Below, in pieces: positions 16,585-26,800 of a stretch of DNA of 64,000 nucleotides (position 1 is its first letter; each line of letters opens with the position of its first letter). Source of the stretch: Aestuariivita sp049276915 (GTDB lineage: Bacteria; Pseudomonadota; Alphaproteobacteria; Rhodobacterales; Rhodobacteraceae); NCBI RefSeq assembly GCF_049276915.1, contig NZ_JBASXK010000031.1:10377-74376 (forward strand), read 5' to 3'. A program made the translations under genes and the position numbers. Below the pieces are notes generated by a model. The model saw only the letters and a program-made list of their open reading frames with translations, did not search any database and had not been told where the DNA came from.

Positions 16585-17042
16585 CCGTCATCTACATTGA
16601 TGCTGATGCCTGCCCGGTCAAAGCCGAGGCAGAACGCGTGGCGACCCGCCATCGCCTCGCGATGAAGATCGTCTCGAACGGTGGCCTGCGCCCGTCGCAA
16701 AATCCCTTCATCGAACATGTCATCGTTGCCGAAGGCCCGGATGAGGCAGATATGTGGATCGCGGATCGTTGTGGCAAAGGTGATGTTGTCGTGACCGGCG
16801 ACATCCCTCTGGCGGCCAAATGCGTGGCCACTGGCGCGCGGGTGCTGCGCCATAACGGCGAGGCGTTCACACCAGCCAATATCGGCCAGCAACTTGCCAT
16901 GCGTGACCTGATGGCAGATCTGCGCGCCGCCAACCCCCTGGGCGCAGGCGGTGGCGGGCGCGGCTTTACAAAGGCGGACCGCTCCCGTTTTCTGGAGGCG
17001 CTTGAGCGTGAGATCCGCGCGGCACAAAAGGACAAGACATGA
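16581..17042 (+). CDS. YaiI/YqxD family protein (DUF188)
   Basis: 153 residues. Family signature IYIDADACPVKAEAERVA at the N-terminus, SNGGLRP, ADMWIADRC, GDVVVTGDIPLAAKCV and a C-terminal GGGGRGFTKADRSRF. The fold is PIN-like with clustered aspartates, suggesting a nuclease, but no function is established. ATGA overlaps on both sides couple it to fghA and to the HAD hydrolase gene. Confidence 0.9.
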   Translation: MTVIYIDADACPVKAEAERVATRHRLAMKIVSNGGLRPSQNPFIEHVIVAEGPDEADMWIADRCGKGDVVVTGDIPLAAKCVATGARVLRHNGEAFTPANIGQQLAMRDLMADLRAANPLGAGGGGRGFTKADRSRFLEALEREIRAAQKDKT

Positions 17043-17659
17043 CACCCCAGGCAGTTGTTTTTGACATCGGAAACGTGCTGATCGAATGGCAACCCGAACG
17101 ATTTTATGACTCGGTCATCGGTTCGGAACGTCGCAAGGCGATGTTTGCCGCCGTCGATCTGCACGGCATGAATGACAAGGTGGATACCGGACATCACTTC
17201 ACCGAAACGGTCTATGGAACGGCGGAAGACTACCCCGAGTGGCGCGATGAGATCCGTATGTGGCATGACCACTGGATCGAGATGGCCTCGCCGGTGATCG
17301 ACCATTCCGTTAGACTGATGTCCGCGTTGCAGACCAAGGGCGTGCCGGTTTTCAGCCTGACCAACTTTGGCATTCAAAGCTATGATTTCGCGGCGACGCA
17401 TTACCCGTTCCTGCGCGCATTCGATCGCGATTACATCTCGGGACATATGGGGGTGATCAAACCCGATGCCCGCATCTTCGAGATGCTGGAGCAGTCCTGC
17501 GGTATCCCCCCCGCGTACCTGCTCTTTACCGATGATCGTCCCGACAACATTGCGGCGGCACAGGCGCGTGGCTGGCAGGTACATCTCTTTGAAGGACCTC
17601 AGGGCTGGGCCGAGCGTTTGGTCTCTGCCGGTCTTCTGACACAGGAGGAAGCCGCATGA
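17039..17659 (+). CDS. HAD superfamily hydrolase (HAD-IA)
   Basis: 206 residues. Motif I VFDIGNVLIEW carries an aspartate at position 8 but Asn/Val instead of the second acidic residue of phosphatases (DxG rather than DxD). That is a pattern seen in haloacid-dehalogenase-like and YihX-like members. Motif II is SLTNFG, motif III IKPD and motif IV FTDDRPDNI. Substrate unknown; a sugar-phosphate phosphatase or dehalogenase-like activity is possible. Coupled by ATGA to both neighbours. Confidence 0.85.
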   Translation: MTPQAVVFDIGNVLIEWQPERFYDSVIGSERRKAMFAAVDLHGMNDKVDTGHHFTETVYGTAEDYPEWRDEIRMWHDHWIEMASPVIDHSVRLMSALQTKGVPVFSLTNFGIQSYDFAATHYPFLRAFDRDYISGHMGVIKPDARIFEMLEQSCGIPPAYLLFTDDRPDNIAAAQARGWQVHLFEGPQGWAERLVSAGLLTQEEAA

Positions 17660-18573
17660 GCATTCCGTCAATCTCGTTCCAACAAGGCGAGGCGCTTATG
17701 GATTGGATCGGCCTGACCGAGGCGATGGTGGCCGGTCACGCCCTGCCCAAGGCCGAGGTCGGTGACACGTTCCTGTATCGGGGATCGGACACGGTCCTGT
17801 CGCGTGCCGCATGGATCGACGGGATGGGCATGGCGGTCAAGACAGCAACGATCTTTCCGGGCAACCCTGCGAAGAACCTGCCGATGGTGAATGGAGGCGT
17901 GTGTCTTTACTCGGACACGCAAGGCACTCTGGAAGCGCTGGTTGATTTCCATCTGATCACGAAATGGAAGACCGCAGGAGACAGCCTGCTGGCCGCATTG
18001 CGGCTGGCACCCGAAGGGGCGTCGCGCATCCTGATCGTGGGGGCCGGAACCGTCGGGGCCTCTCTGATCGAAGCCTTTGGAGCCGGGTTTCCCGACGCGG
18101 GATTCACCGTGTGGAACAGAACGCAGGCCTCAGCCGAAACTCTGGCCGCCCGATATCCCGGGACAGCCGTGGCAACAGACCTTGAGGCCGCCGTGGCCGA
18201 GGCCGACATCATCCTGACCGCCACAATGTCGTCAGAACCCGTCATCAAGGGCGCATGGCTGCGCCCCGGTCAGCATCTCAACATGATCGGTGCATATAAA
18301 CACGATATGCGCGAAGCCGATGACGAGGCGATCCGGCGGAGCAAGCTTTATGTGGACAGCTTCGAAACCACCATCGGCCATATCGGTGAAATCGAAACCC
18401 CGTTGCAAACCGGGGTCATCGGCCGACAAGACATTCTGGCCGACTATTACGCGATCGGTGCCTTCAAACGCGGTGGCCCCGATGAGATCACGCTGTTCAA
18501 GAACGGCGGCGGTGCTCATCTGGACCTGATGACATCGCGATATGTGCTGGATCGGTGGCGCGCGGCGCAATGA
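17656..18573 (+). CDS. Ornithine cyclodeaminase / mu-crystallin family protein
   Basis: 305 residues. The Rossmann motif ILIVGAGTVGASLIEAF starts at about residue 125. Other family features are GMAVKTATIFPGNP, the ILTATMSSEPVIKG segment and the HLNMIGAYKHDMREADDEAI loop. Members act as ornithine cyclodeaminases, ketimine reductases or opine-type dehydrogenases, so the substrate cannot be assigned. It overlaps its neighbours by ATGA and lies in the fghA operon, where its contribution is unclear. Confidence 0.85.
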   Translation: MSIPSISFQQGEALMDWIGLTEAMVAGHALPKAEVGDTFLYRGSDTVLSRAAWIDGMGMAVKTATIFPGNPAKNLPMVNGGVCLYSDTQGTLEALVDFHLITKWKTAGDSLLAALRLAPEGASRILIVGAGTVGASLIEAFGAGFPDAGFTVWNRTQASAETLAARYPGTAVATDLEAAVAEADIILTATMSSEPVIKGAWLRPGQHLNMIGAYKHDMREADDEAIRRSKLYVDSFETTIGHIGEIETPLQTGVIGRQDILADYYAIGAFKRGGPDEITLFKNGGGAHLDLMTSRYVLDRWRAAQ

Positions 18574-19502
18574 TCTGGATCGGCATTGCCTTCATCCTCA
18601 TCGGCATAGCGGTCTGGCCGTTTCGTCTGGAACGCCAGCGCAAAGTCATGGAGGGTGCGGCGCGCGATGGCGCGCCGGGCCAGTTTGTCGACCTGTCGGA
18701 TGGCACCACCCATTATGAATGGCTGGGACCACCGGATGGCCCGGTGGTGGTCTGCATCCACGGCCTGACCACGCCCTCGTTCGTCTGGAAAGGGCTGGCT
18801 TCGGGGCTGGCGGCACTGGGCTATCGGATATTGATCTATGACCTCTTTGGCCGGGGCTATTCGGATCGACCCGCCGGACTGCAGGACAGCGCCTTCTTCA
18901 TCCGCCAATTGAACGAACTTCTGGCGTCTCAGAAGGTCGAGACTGGCCTGACGGTGCTGGGATATTCCATGGGCGGCGCCATTGCCACGGCCTTTGGTGC
19001 CGCCCATCCTGACCGGATCCGCCAGCTTGTTCTTATCGCCCCGGCGGGAATTCGTTTGCCTGCCATGACATTTCAACGACGCCTGCTGAATTGGCCCTTT
19101 CTGGGCGATTGGATGATGCTGCTGCTTTACCCGAAGATACAGCGCAAAGGGGTCGAGGAAGAACGCGATCTTCCAAGCTCGGTGCCCGATATCTGCGACA
19201 GGATACTGGTCGAGCTGGAGTATCGCGGTTACCTGCCGTCGGTATTGGCAAGCTTGCGCGGCATCCTGTCAGCCCCGCTCAGGGCCGAGCATGAGGTGAT
19301 TTCTCAAGCCGGCCTTCCCGTGCTGTGCCTTCTTGGCGAAACGGATCCCCTGATTCCGCCCGCGGTTGCCGCCCCGCTGAGCGACTGGAACCCCAGCGCC
19401 CGTGTAGAGGTGATCGCGGGCTCAGGGCACGGCCTGCCCTATACCCATACCAGAGACACCCTTGCCCGGATCAAGGATTTCCTGGCCCCCGTGGCCAAGT
19501 GA
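18570..19502 (+). CDS. Alpha/beta hydrolase with N-terminal membrane anchor
   Basis: 310 residues from ATG 18570, which overlaps the preceding stop (ATGA). One hydrophobic helix at residues 1-18 (MIWIGIAFILIGIAVWPF) should anchor it to the inner membrane. The hydrolase fold shows CIHGLTTPSFVWKG (oxyanion hole), YDLFGRGYSDRP, the nucleophile elbow GYSMGGAIA, the LLGETDPLIPP aspartate and SGHGLPYTH with the catalytic histidine. Substrate unknown. Last gene of the fghA operon. Confidence 0.87.
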   Translation: MIWIGIAFILIGIAVWPFRLERQRKVMEGAARDGAPGQFVDLSDGTTHYEWLGPPDGPVVVCIHGLTTPSFVWKGLASGLAALGYRILIYDLFGRGYSDRPAGLQDSAFFIRQLNELLASQKVETGLTVLGYSMGGAIATAFGAAHPDRIRQLVLIAPAGIRLPAMTFQRRLLNWPFLGDWMMLLLYPKIQRKGVEEERDLPSSVPDICDRILVELEYRGYLPSVLASLRGILSAPLRAEHEVISQAGLPVLCLLGETDPLIPPAVAAPLSDWNPSARVEVIAGSGHGLPYTHTRDTLARIKDFLAPVAK

Positions 19503-19581
19503 ACCAGCATGTCTTGCCCACGACATCACGAAAACTCACGTGCCGCTTTTCAATTGCTCCCGGCAAGGCTAGGGCTTTGAC

Positions 19582-20640
19582 ATGTCTACCGTTTCAGAGC
19601 TTTACAACGCCCGAGTGGCTGACGGCACATTACGCGCAGATCCCGCACAAAGCGCGGTTCTGCCCGAGTTCGAACGACTCCGCTCTGCCCTCGCCGCACC
19701 GGTGAGGAAGGGATTCTTTCGCCGTGCACCGGAACCGCCCAAAGGGCTCTATCTCTGGGGCGGCGTAGGGCGCGGAAAATCCATGCTGATGGATCTGTTT
19801 GTCGATGCCTTGGGCGACATCCCCGCACGGCGCGTCCATTTCCATGCCTTCATGCAAGAGATCCACGCAGCGATGCACGAAGCGCGCAAAGACGGCGTTG
19901 ATGATGCTATCGCTCCGGTGGCCGCACAGGTTGCAGCATCAGTTCGACTTTTGGCCTTTGACGAAATGCAGATCAGCGACATCACCGATGCGATGATCGT
20001 CGGGCGCCTGTTCGAAGCCTTGTTCGCAGCCGGTGTCACGGTGGTTACGACATCAAACCGGGTGCCGGATGATCTCTACAAACACGGGCTCAATCGTCAG
20101 ATATTTCTGCCCTTCATCGACATGATCAAGGACAGGATGGTCGTCTGGGAACTCAAAAGCCCGACCGATTACCGTCAGAACCGCCTGGAAGGCAGCCCGG
20201 TCTATTTCACTCCGATCGGCCCCGAGACCCGCGCCGCGATCTCTCAGGTCTGGCTGGATCTGTCAGGCGGGCCAGCATCCGAACTCGTGCTGCCTGTCCA
20301 GGGCCGCGCGGTGGTTCTGCCGGCGTTTCGCAACGGCGTCGCACGCGCCACGTTCTATGATCTGTGCGGCAAACCTCTTGGTCCTGCCGATTATCTTGCA
20401 ATCGCCAAAGCGGTAAGAGTCCTGGTGCTCGAAGACATACCGCGTCTGTCACGATCCAATTTCAACGAAGCCAAACGCTTCGTGACGCTGATCGACGCGC
20501 TTTACGAGGCGCGCGTGCGACTTGTGTGCTCGGCCGCCGCTGTACCCGAAATGCTCTATGTCGAAGGCGAAGGCACGTTCGAATTCGAACGCACCGCAAG
20601 CCGCCTTCGTGAAATGCAGGCCCAGGATTGGGGCCAGTAA
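19582..20640 (+). CDS. zapE: Cell division protein ZapE (AFG1-like ATPase)
   Basis: 352 residues. Walker A GGVGRGKSMLM is at about residue 56. Walker B is LLAFDEMQISDITDAMIV, followed by TTSNRVPDDLYKHGLNRQIFLPFID. This matches the AFG1/ZapE family of AAA-type ATPases, which in E. coli associates with the FtsZ ring under stress. It stands alone, convergent with folC; a copy of the intergenic repeat described at 20651 follows the stop. Confidence 0.93.
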   Translation: MSTVSELYNARVADGTLRADPAQSAVLPEFERLRSALAAPVRKGFFRRAPEPPKGLYLWGGVGRGKSMLMDLFVDALGDIPARRVHFHAFMQEIHAAMHEARKDGVDDAIAPVAAQVAASVRLLAFDEMQISDITDAMIVGRLFEALFAAGVTVVTTSNRVPDDLYKHGLNRQIFLPFIDMIKDRMVVWELKSPTDYRQNRLEGSPVYFTPIGPETRAAISQVWLDLSGGPASELVLPVQGRAVVLPAFRNGVARATFYDLCGKPLGPADYLAIAKAVRVLVLEDIPRLSRSNFNEAKRFVTLIDALYEARVRLVCSAAAVPEMLYVEGEGTFEFERTASRLREMQAQDWGQ

Positions 20641-20650
20641 AGCACCGCTG

Positions 20651-20673
20651 CTTCTTTCTGGTTACAAATACCC
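20651..20673 (+). repeat. Small intergenic repeat, copy 1 (after zapE)
   Basis: CTTCTTTCTG followed by a few bases and CAAATACCC, ten bases after the zapE stop. A near-identical element follows polA (45338-45360), and two looser copies lie at 38053-38074 and 42444-42464. No clear hairpin. Confidence 0.5.
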
Positions 20674-20702
20674 GATTCCACCCCCAAATCAGAGGGCCGG
20701 AC

Positions 20703-21977
20703 TCAGCCGTTTTCGCGCAGGATGGATCCGGCAAGATAGAGCGAGCCGCAAATCAGAATCCGGGCGCGCGGGGTGTGCGCAGCAATCGCTTCGACGGCCT
20801 CGCGCACGCTGCTTGCAACATGAGATGTCACACCCAGATTCGCCGCGATCCGCGCGGTGTCTTCGCCGGGGATCGTATTGGCTTCACCGGGGATCGAAAC
20901 ACCTGTCAGGCTGTCTGCCATCTGGGCAAGCGGCCCAAGATAGCCAAGGATGTCCTTGGTGTTCAGCATGCCGACAATCAGATGGGTGGGTTTGCGCGGC
21001 AGGCCTTTCAGTACGCCTGCCAATGCCTGGCCCGCTGCCGGGTTGTGCCCGCCGTCCAGCCAAAGCTCGGCTTCGGGGGCCGCCTCGATCAGGGGGCCTT
21101 GTTTCAAGCGTTGCATGCGGGCAGGCCACTCGGCACGGGTCACGGCCGCTTCGCAGGCGGTCTCGCCTTCACCAAGCGCACGCAATGCGCTGAGTGCGGC
21201 ACCAGCATTTTGGATCTGGTGCGCCCCAAGCAGGTTGGGCAAAGGCAGATCCAGCAGGCCGGTTTCATCCTGATAGATCAGGCGTCCGCGCTCTTCCCAG
21301 ACATGCCAGTGCTGGCCAAATGCCAGGATCGGAGCACCCAGAGCCTGCGCACGGGCCTCGATCACGTCAAGACCTTCCTCGGCCTGTGGACCGACCACGC
21401 AGGGCACAGCGCGCTTGATGATCCCAGCTTTTTCGCCTGCGATCTTTGGCAGCGTATCTCCAAGGAAGGCTTCGTGATCCATCGAAACCGGCGTGATCAC
21501 CGTAAGCCGGGGCGTCGCGACAACATTGGTTGCGTCCAGCCGCCCGCCAAGCCCCACTTCCAGCAGGGTATAATCGGCAAAGCTGCGCGAAAAGGCGATG
21601 ATGGCAGCCACGGTGGTGATCTCGAAATAGGTGATCGGTTCACCATCATTCGCCTCGTAACACTCATCCAGAACAGCCGTCAGATCCGGTTCCGAAATCA
21701 GCGCGCCCGCGACGCGGATACGTTCGTGAAAGCGCGCCAGATGAGGCGAGGTATAGGCGTGGCATGTCTTGCCCGCCCCCTCGAGCCCCGCGCGGATCAT
21801 GGCGAGGGTCGAGCCTTTGCCATTGGTGCCGGCAATATGGATCACCGGGGGCAGGCTGTCTTGCGGGTTACCCAGCGCGTCCAGCAGACGCCAGACACGG
21901 TCAAGGGTCAGATCGATGATCTTTGGGTGGAGCGCCATCATCCGCGCAAGGATGACATCCGATGTAGAGGTGGTCAT
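20703..21977 (-). CDS. folC: Bifunctional folylpolyglutamate synthase / dihydrofolate synthase
   Basis: 424 residues. ATP-binding loop HIAGTNGKGSTLAMI at about residue 47, followed by YTSPHLARFHERI. The Mur-ligase-type middle motif is TLLEVGLGGRLDATN, with STPVSMDHEAFLG-like PVSMDHEAFLGDTL after it. The C-terminal domain carries LWLDGGHNPAAG. It adds glutamate to dihydropteroate and to folates in the cytoplasm. The start overlaps the accD stop (ATGA at 21974-21977), the accD-folC pairing common in proteobacteria. Confidence 0.95.
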   Translation of the reverse strand: MTTSTSDVILARMMALHPKIIDLTLDRVWRLLDALGNPQDSLPPVIHIAGTNGKGSTLAMIRAGLEGAGKTCHAYTSPHLARFHERIRVAGALISEPDLTAVLDECYEANDGEPITYFEITTVAAIIAFSRSFADYTLLEVGLGGRLDATNVVATPRLTVITPVSMDHEAFLGDTLPKIAGEKAGIIKRAVPCVVGPQAEEGLDVIEARAQALGAPILAFGQHWHVWEERGRLIYQDETGLLDLPLPNLLGAHQIQNAGAALSALRALGEGETACEAAVTRAEWPARMQRLKQGPLIEAAPEAELWLDGGHNPAAGQALAGVLKGLPRKPTHLIVGMLNTKDILGYLGPLAQMADSLTGVSIPGEANTIPGEDTARIAANLGVTSHVASSVREAVEAIAAHTPRARILICGSLYLAGSILRENG

Positions 21978-22912
21978 TCGCTCGGCTGCGCCTTTTCAAG
22001 CTCGGGAGCGGGTGTGCCCTCGGGCTGCGGGTCGGGCTTGGGAAGATCGCCCTTCACTGCCGGAGGCAGGCTCAAGAGCATGCGAAGGACCTTGATCAAC
22101 TGTTCGCGCATCTCGGTGCGAGGCGTGACGAGATCCAGCATGCCGTGATCCAGCAGATATTCGGCGCGCTGGAACCCTTCGGGCAGTTTTTCCCGGATTG
22201 TCTGTTCGATGACGCGGGGGCCCGCAAAACAGATCAGCGCACCGGGTTCGGCGATCTGCACATCTCCCAGCATCGCGTATGAGGCAGTCACACCGCCTGT
22301 GGTGGGATGAGTCAGAACGACGACATAGGGCAAGCCCGCTTCCTTGAGCATTTGCACCGCAACCGTCGTGCGCGGCATCTGCATCAGGGACAGGATCCCC
22401 TCCTGCATGCGCGCGCCACCAGCTGCCGAAAACAGAACCAGCGGGCGTTTGAGCTTTACCGCTTCCTCGGCTGCGGCGATGATCGCATTGCCCACATACA
22501 TGCCCATGGAACCGGCCATGAACGAGAAATCCTGCGCCGCCGCAACGATTGGCGTGCGGCCGATTTCGCCCACGGCCACAAGCATGGCTTCTTTCTCGCC
22601 CGTCTGCTTTTGCGCAGCCTTCATGCGGTCGGGGTATTTCTTCTGATCGCGGAACCCCAGCGGGTCGGCTATTGGTTCGGGGACGCGCACCTCGGTGAAG
22701 ATACCGCCATCGAACAGCGCAAAAAAGCGCTCGCGGGGGGTGATGCCCATGTGATGTCCGCAACTGGTACAGACATTGAGATTTTCCGAAAGTTCGCGAT
22801 GAAACAGCATGGTGCCACATGCATCGCATTTCTGCCAAAGGTTCTCGGGCGTTTCGCGACGCGAGAAGATCGAGTTGATCCGTGGCCGGACGTAGTTGGT
22901 AATCCAGTTCAT
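21974..22912 (-). CDS. accD: Acetyl-CoA carboxylase carboxyltransferase subunit beta
   Basis: 312 residues starting at 22912 (MNWITNYV), the family start; three further codons upstream are not expected. The N-terminal zinc ribbon is complete: CDACG and CTSCG. The crotonase-like carboxyltransferase domain follows (AQDFSFMAGSMGMYVG, LFSAAGGARMQEG, THPTTGGVTASYAMLGD, FAGPRVIEQTIREKLPEGFQ). It transfers the carboxyl group to acetyl-CoA, together with AccA encoded elsewhere. The C-terminal 25 residues are proline- and glutamate-rich. Confidence 0.96.
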   Translation of the reverse strand: MNWITNYVRPRINSIFSRRETPENLWQKCDACGTMLFHRELSENLNVCTSCGHHMGITPRERFFALFDGGIFTEVRVPEPIADPLGFRDQKKYPDRMKAAQKQTGEKEAMLVAVGEIGRTPIVAAAQDFSFMAGSMGMYVGNAIIAAAEEAVKLKRPLVLFSAAGGARMQEGILSLMQMPRTTVAVQMLKEAGLPYVVVLTHPTTGGVTASYAMLGDVQIAEPGALICFAGPRVIEQTIREKLPEGFQRAEYLLDHGMLDLVTPRTEMREQLIKVLRMLLSLPPAVKGDLPKPDPQPEGTPAPELEKAQPSE

Positions 22913-22973
22913 GGCCCACACCTTTGGCGGAATTTCTTCAGGCCCAGATAAGCCGGTTTCAGCGCAATTGCAA

Positions 22974-23870
22974 TCAACGGCGAATGGCCAAGCGGGCTGT
23001 CAGCCACATCAGGATCATCATGCCGAAATCAATCGGCAGCCAGGTTTGCAGCGCGCCGGGCGCTGAAATGTCGATGTCGATGGTGTAAAGCGAAAGCCCG
23101 CTGAGTGTGTCTGGCAGGGATACCAGCACAATGGACGAGACGTTATTGGCGAAATGCACTGCTATGGCCGGACCCAGATTGCCCGCACGCGCGGTCAGGT
23201 CAGCCATCAGCACACCAAAAAGACCTGCCCAAGCGGCCACGAAAAGCGCATTGTTGCCGGCTTCGGCTGGCACGTGATGACCCAGCGCAAACAGCGCCGA
23301 AGGCAGACCGACCCAGATCAGCGGTGACGAGAACCGCGCAGCAAGCTGCTGCTGGAGATATCCGCGAAACACGATCTCTTCGGCGCTGGTCTGAATGAGA
23401 AGCACAAGCAGTGAGACCGGCAGCAGCAGAAGCCAGAGACCGGGCGACAGATTGGGCGTCAGCGGAGCGCCCATGTCATAGGGCGGCAAGACCGCGATCA
23501 CGACGCCCAGCACCAGCAATGCCCGAAACACGGCTATGAAATCACGGATCACTGCGCGTGAGGGCCCCAACACGCTGGACAGGCCACGATTGTGCAGCAG
23601 ACGCACTGCCACAGCCGTCCCAAGGGTCAGGAAGACAAATCCGCCAAGCAGCAGGATCAGGGGCAGCGGCGATTGTCCGGAGCCTGCATCCTCAAAGGTG
23701 GCGGTCTGCGGCTGCGCAATGAACCACAGCACAAAGCTCAGCACCGAACTGAGCATGATGGCCGTGGCCAGAATGACCACGGTACCTGCGAGGATACGCC
23801 AAAGCTCGGGGCGGGCGCGGGCCGGTCCGACAAGAATCTCATGAGGGACGTAGGCGCGCCGCAAGCTCAT
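22974..23870 (-). CDS. CPBP family intramembrane metalloprotease
   Basis: 298 residues from ATG 23870; the frame upstream to 23945 overlaps the previous gene. About seven to eight membrane segments. The CPBP (Abi) motifs are present: EEIVFRGYLQQQL (motif 1, paired glutamates and arginine), ALGHHV (motif 2 histidine) and HFANNVSS (motif 3). These residues form the presumed glutamic/metal active site of Rce1-like proteases. The start lies one base after the stop of the large ABC-like gene, so the two are co-transcribed. Substrate unknown; processing or maturation of the coupled ABC-like protein is a speculation. Confidence 0.88.
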   Translation of the reverse strand: MSLRRAYVPHEILVGPARARPELWRILAGTVVILATAIMLSSVLSFVLWFIAQPQTATFEDAGSGQSPLPLILLLGGFVFLTLGTAVAVRLLHNRGLSSVLGPSRAVIRDFIAVFRALLVLGVVIAVLPPYDMGAPLTPNLSPGLWLLLLPVSLLVLLIQTSAEEIVFRGYLQQQLAARFSSPLIWVGLPSALFALGHHVPAEAGNNALFVAAWAGLFGVLMADLTARAGNLGPAIAVHFANNVSSIVLVSLPDTLSGLSLYTIDIDISAPGALQTWLPIDFGMMILMWLTARLAIRR

Positions 23871-23871
23871 G

Positions 23872-26800
23872 TCAGGTGTCCGACCGATCGTACATGGCTT
23901 GCTCGATCGGCACGGTGGGATTGGCCAGCGCGTCCAGACGGGCATGCCGCAACAATTCGGCCGCGCCGGTCAGGTGTCCGGCTACGGTTCGCAGCAGGCT
24001 GCGCGACACGGCCGGATCGCTTTCGACGACAGCGCGGAATTCTTCCGCCCCGATGCGAAGCCATTTCGTATCCGTCACGGAAATCAGGCGCAGCTGGCGC
24101 GGCTCGTCCAGAATGATCGACAGATCGCCAATCACCCGTCCCGGCCCGATGGACGCGACCGGCCGCGCACCAAGATCGTTTTCCGGCCAGTGCATTTCGG
24201 CATGACCTTCCAGACACAGATAAATGGCATCCGCCCGGTCATTCTCACGGAAGATCACTTGGCCTTTTTCGGCGTCAAACCATTGCGCCGAGAATGCCAG
24301 AAGACGCTGGTTGCGCGTGTCCAGATCGCCAAACAACTCGGTCCCCGCGATCAAACGTTGTTTGCGGCGCAAATCAGCAGCGCCCGGCCCGTCGGGTTCC
24401 TGGGTTTGTCCAATGGATATCCCGTCGATGCGCCCATCCTTGATTTCGACGAAAAGGTCATAGTTGTCAGGGCTGGCAAAGCTGTCTTCCATGAAGATGA
24501 TTGTTGTCTGTGGCAGCAATTCGCGCAGGCGCGCGCGCGTTTTGGCGCGGCTTTTGCTGTCGTGGCTGGCCAGTGCCTTGTCGAGGATCAGGATGTCCGG
24601 CCGTTTGATCCCTGCCCGACTGAAGGCTGCGCGTTCCTGGATCACGGTTGGCAGTTTCGCGCCGCCAAGGCCGGAGGGCATGTCATAAATGATCTCGGCC
24701 ACGGCGCGGCGCAGACCGTTCTCGTCCAGCAAGCGGGCGATGATCTGATGGATTTCTTCGACGCGCGCGCCGGCCATCATGGATACCCGGCCAAAAATCA
24801 GGTTCTCCAGAGCGGTCAGGCGGGGCAGATACACATCTTCTGCAACCGGAACGAACATCTCGTCGGCAGCTTCGCGCAGAATGGCAGATTTGGTTTTTCG
24901 CAGCTCGAGGATCTTCTCTTTGTACTCTGACGGAAAGCTGGGTCCGATCTGTTCGGCGGTCAGCAGGAAGGGCACCGTCATCAGCAGCGCTTCTTCCTCT
25001 GCACTCAGGGCCGCATGGCCCTCCTTTTCTTCTTTCTGGGCGATGCGCGAGAGCCGGATGTAGACATCCTCTTCGATTCCCAACCGCTGGAACAACGGGT
25101 GGTCGGTGCCGTCTCGGCCAAAAGTCTGGCGCAGGGTTTGCATGATGCCCGCCGAGATATCCAAGGCTTCTTTGGCCAGACCGATCTCATGGATCATGTT
25201 GATGAACTGTTGCTGGGAGGCCAGCGTCTCTTGCGAGATATCAACCCGCGGGCTGGCATAGAGCAGGTTGCCGCCCAGAGGCACCGAGGGGTTGAAGGTC
25301 TCGGGATCGAACCGATTGATCACTTGATCAAGGCCGTGCGCGATCATCTGCTCATGCACGAGCGGGCGCAGATCGACCAATCTGCGCGCCAGAATCGGGT
25401 GCTTGTCCGGATCAAAGCGGGACCCGAGCGAGCGCTCGATCATCGCTTCGTCCACGCCCATGGCCTGCACAAGCTGAAACCACCAGTCACGGATATCCTC
25501 GGGCGTGCTGAGCCCGGCCAGATCGGGATCAACCCAGTCGGCCGCAAGCTGGTCGGCGCTGTTGCCTGTTTTCAGGGCCTCAACCACCGTACGGTTTCGC
25601 GACATAGTCCCGGGCTCGACTCTAGGTTTCATCTTGAGCGGCATGAGCAGGTTGTCCCCAAGGGTGCCATCAAACAGATAGGGGCGGGAATGCGCATATC
25701 CGATGCGCGACGACAGCACCGACTGGTGCAGGCTGTTCAGCGGATAATCGGCGACGGTGACCGTGCCGCGAACTGGCAGCACTTCACGGGTCAGCAAATC
25801 GGCGAATGCCGCCCTCTCGATCGCGCTGGTACTTTGGATGGCCACGCGCGCGCCGACCGGGATCTCGAGGTTCAGATCTTCCAGAACCGTGTTGCCATCC
25901 TGATCTCGGATGGTGACGTCCTTGATTGCGATCACGCCGCGCAGATGCGGTATTTCAGCTGGTTCGCCTTCGATCAGCGCTTCGTCGATCATGCCGCGCG
26001 GCTGGAACCGTTCCGTGACGATCTCCCAGCGCAACGACATGTCCTGGACCTGATTGTAATAGCCCAGAAGGTCTTTCCAGGGGCTGGCGATATCCTTGTA
26101 GGCGGCCAGGGCTGCAACCAGAGCACCGACCGTGATTTCGCCCTTGATCGCCAGATAGCCCCCAATGGAATAGAAAAAGAACGGAGTAAGCTGGGTGATG
26201 AAGTTGTTGAGGAACTTCATGAAGAATTTCTTCTGGTAGATCTGAAACCGGATATCGAACAATGTTCCCAGTCGCGCCGAGTATTCGGCCTGACGATATC
26301 GCCAACCACCGTTCACCCGCAGATCGCCGATGCCTGCCGCTGTCTCGCCGATCTCCGAGGCCAGATGGCGGACCTGAACGATCCGTTTCTTGTTCAGCTG
26401 GTTGATCTGGCGCTGCAGCATCGGGATCAACCAGGCCTGAAGCGGGATCAGCGCGATTGCAGCAAGACCAAACCAGACGCTTTGAAGAAACAGGAAGGTC
26501 AGGATCGTCAGCATCTGCCCGGCCTGAAACACTGGCTGCGCAACCGCGTCTCCCATCAGCCCACCCATCGGCTCGGCCTCGGAGGTGACCATCGAGACCA
26601 GTTCACCCTGGCTGGTCGAGCGGAAATAGGGTTTGGGAAACCGCAGCATGCGGCTGAGCAACTGATAGCGGAAGCGGCGTAGCAGGCGTTCGGACAAAAC
26701 GCCTTTCATCGTGTTGATGCGCATTTTCATCAGGCCACCAGCCAGCACAGCGGACAGAAAGCCCAAGCACAGCAAAAGCAGATACTCGACCTGGGTCAGA

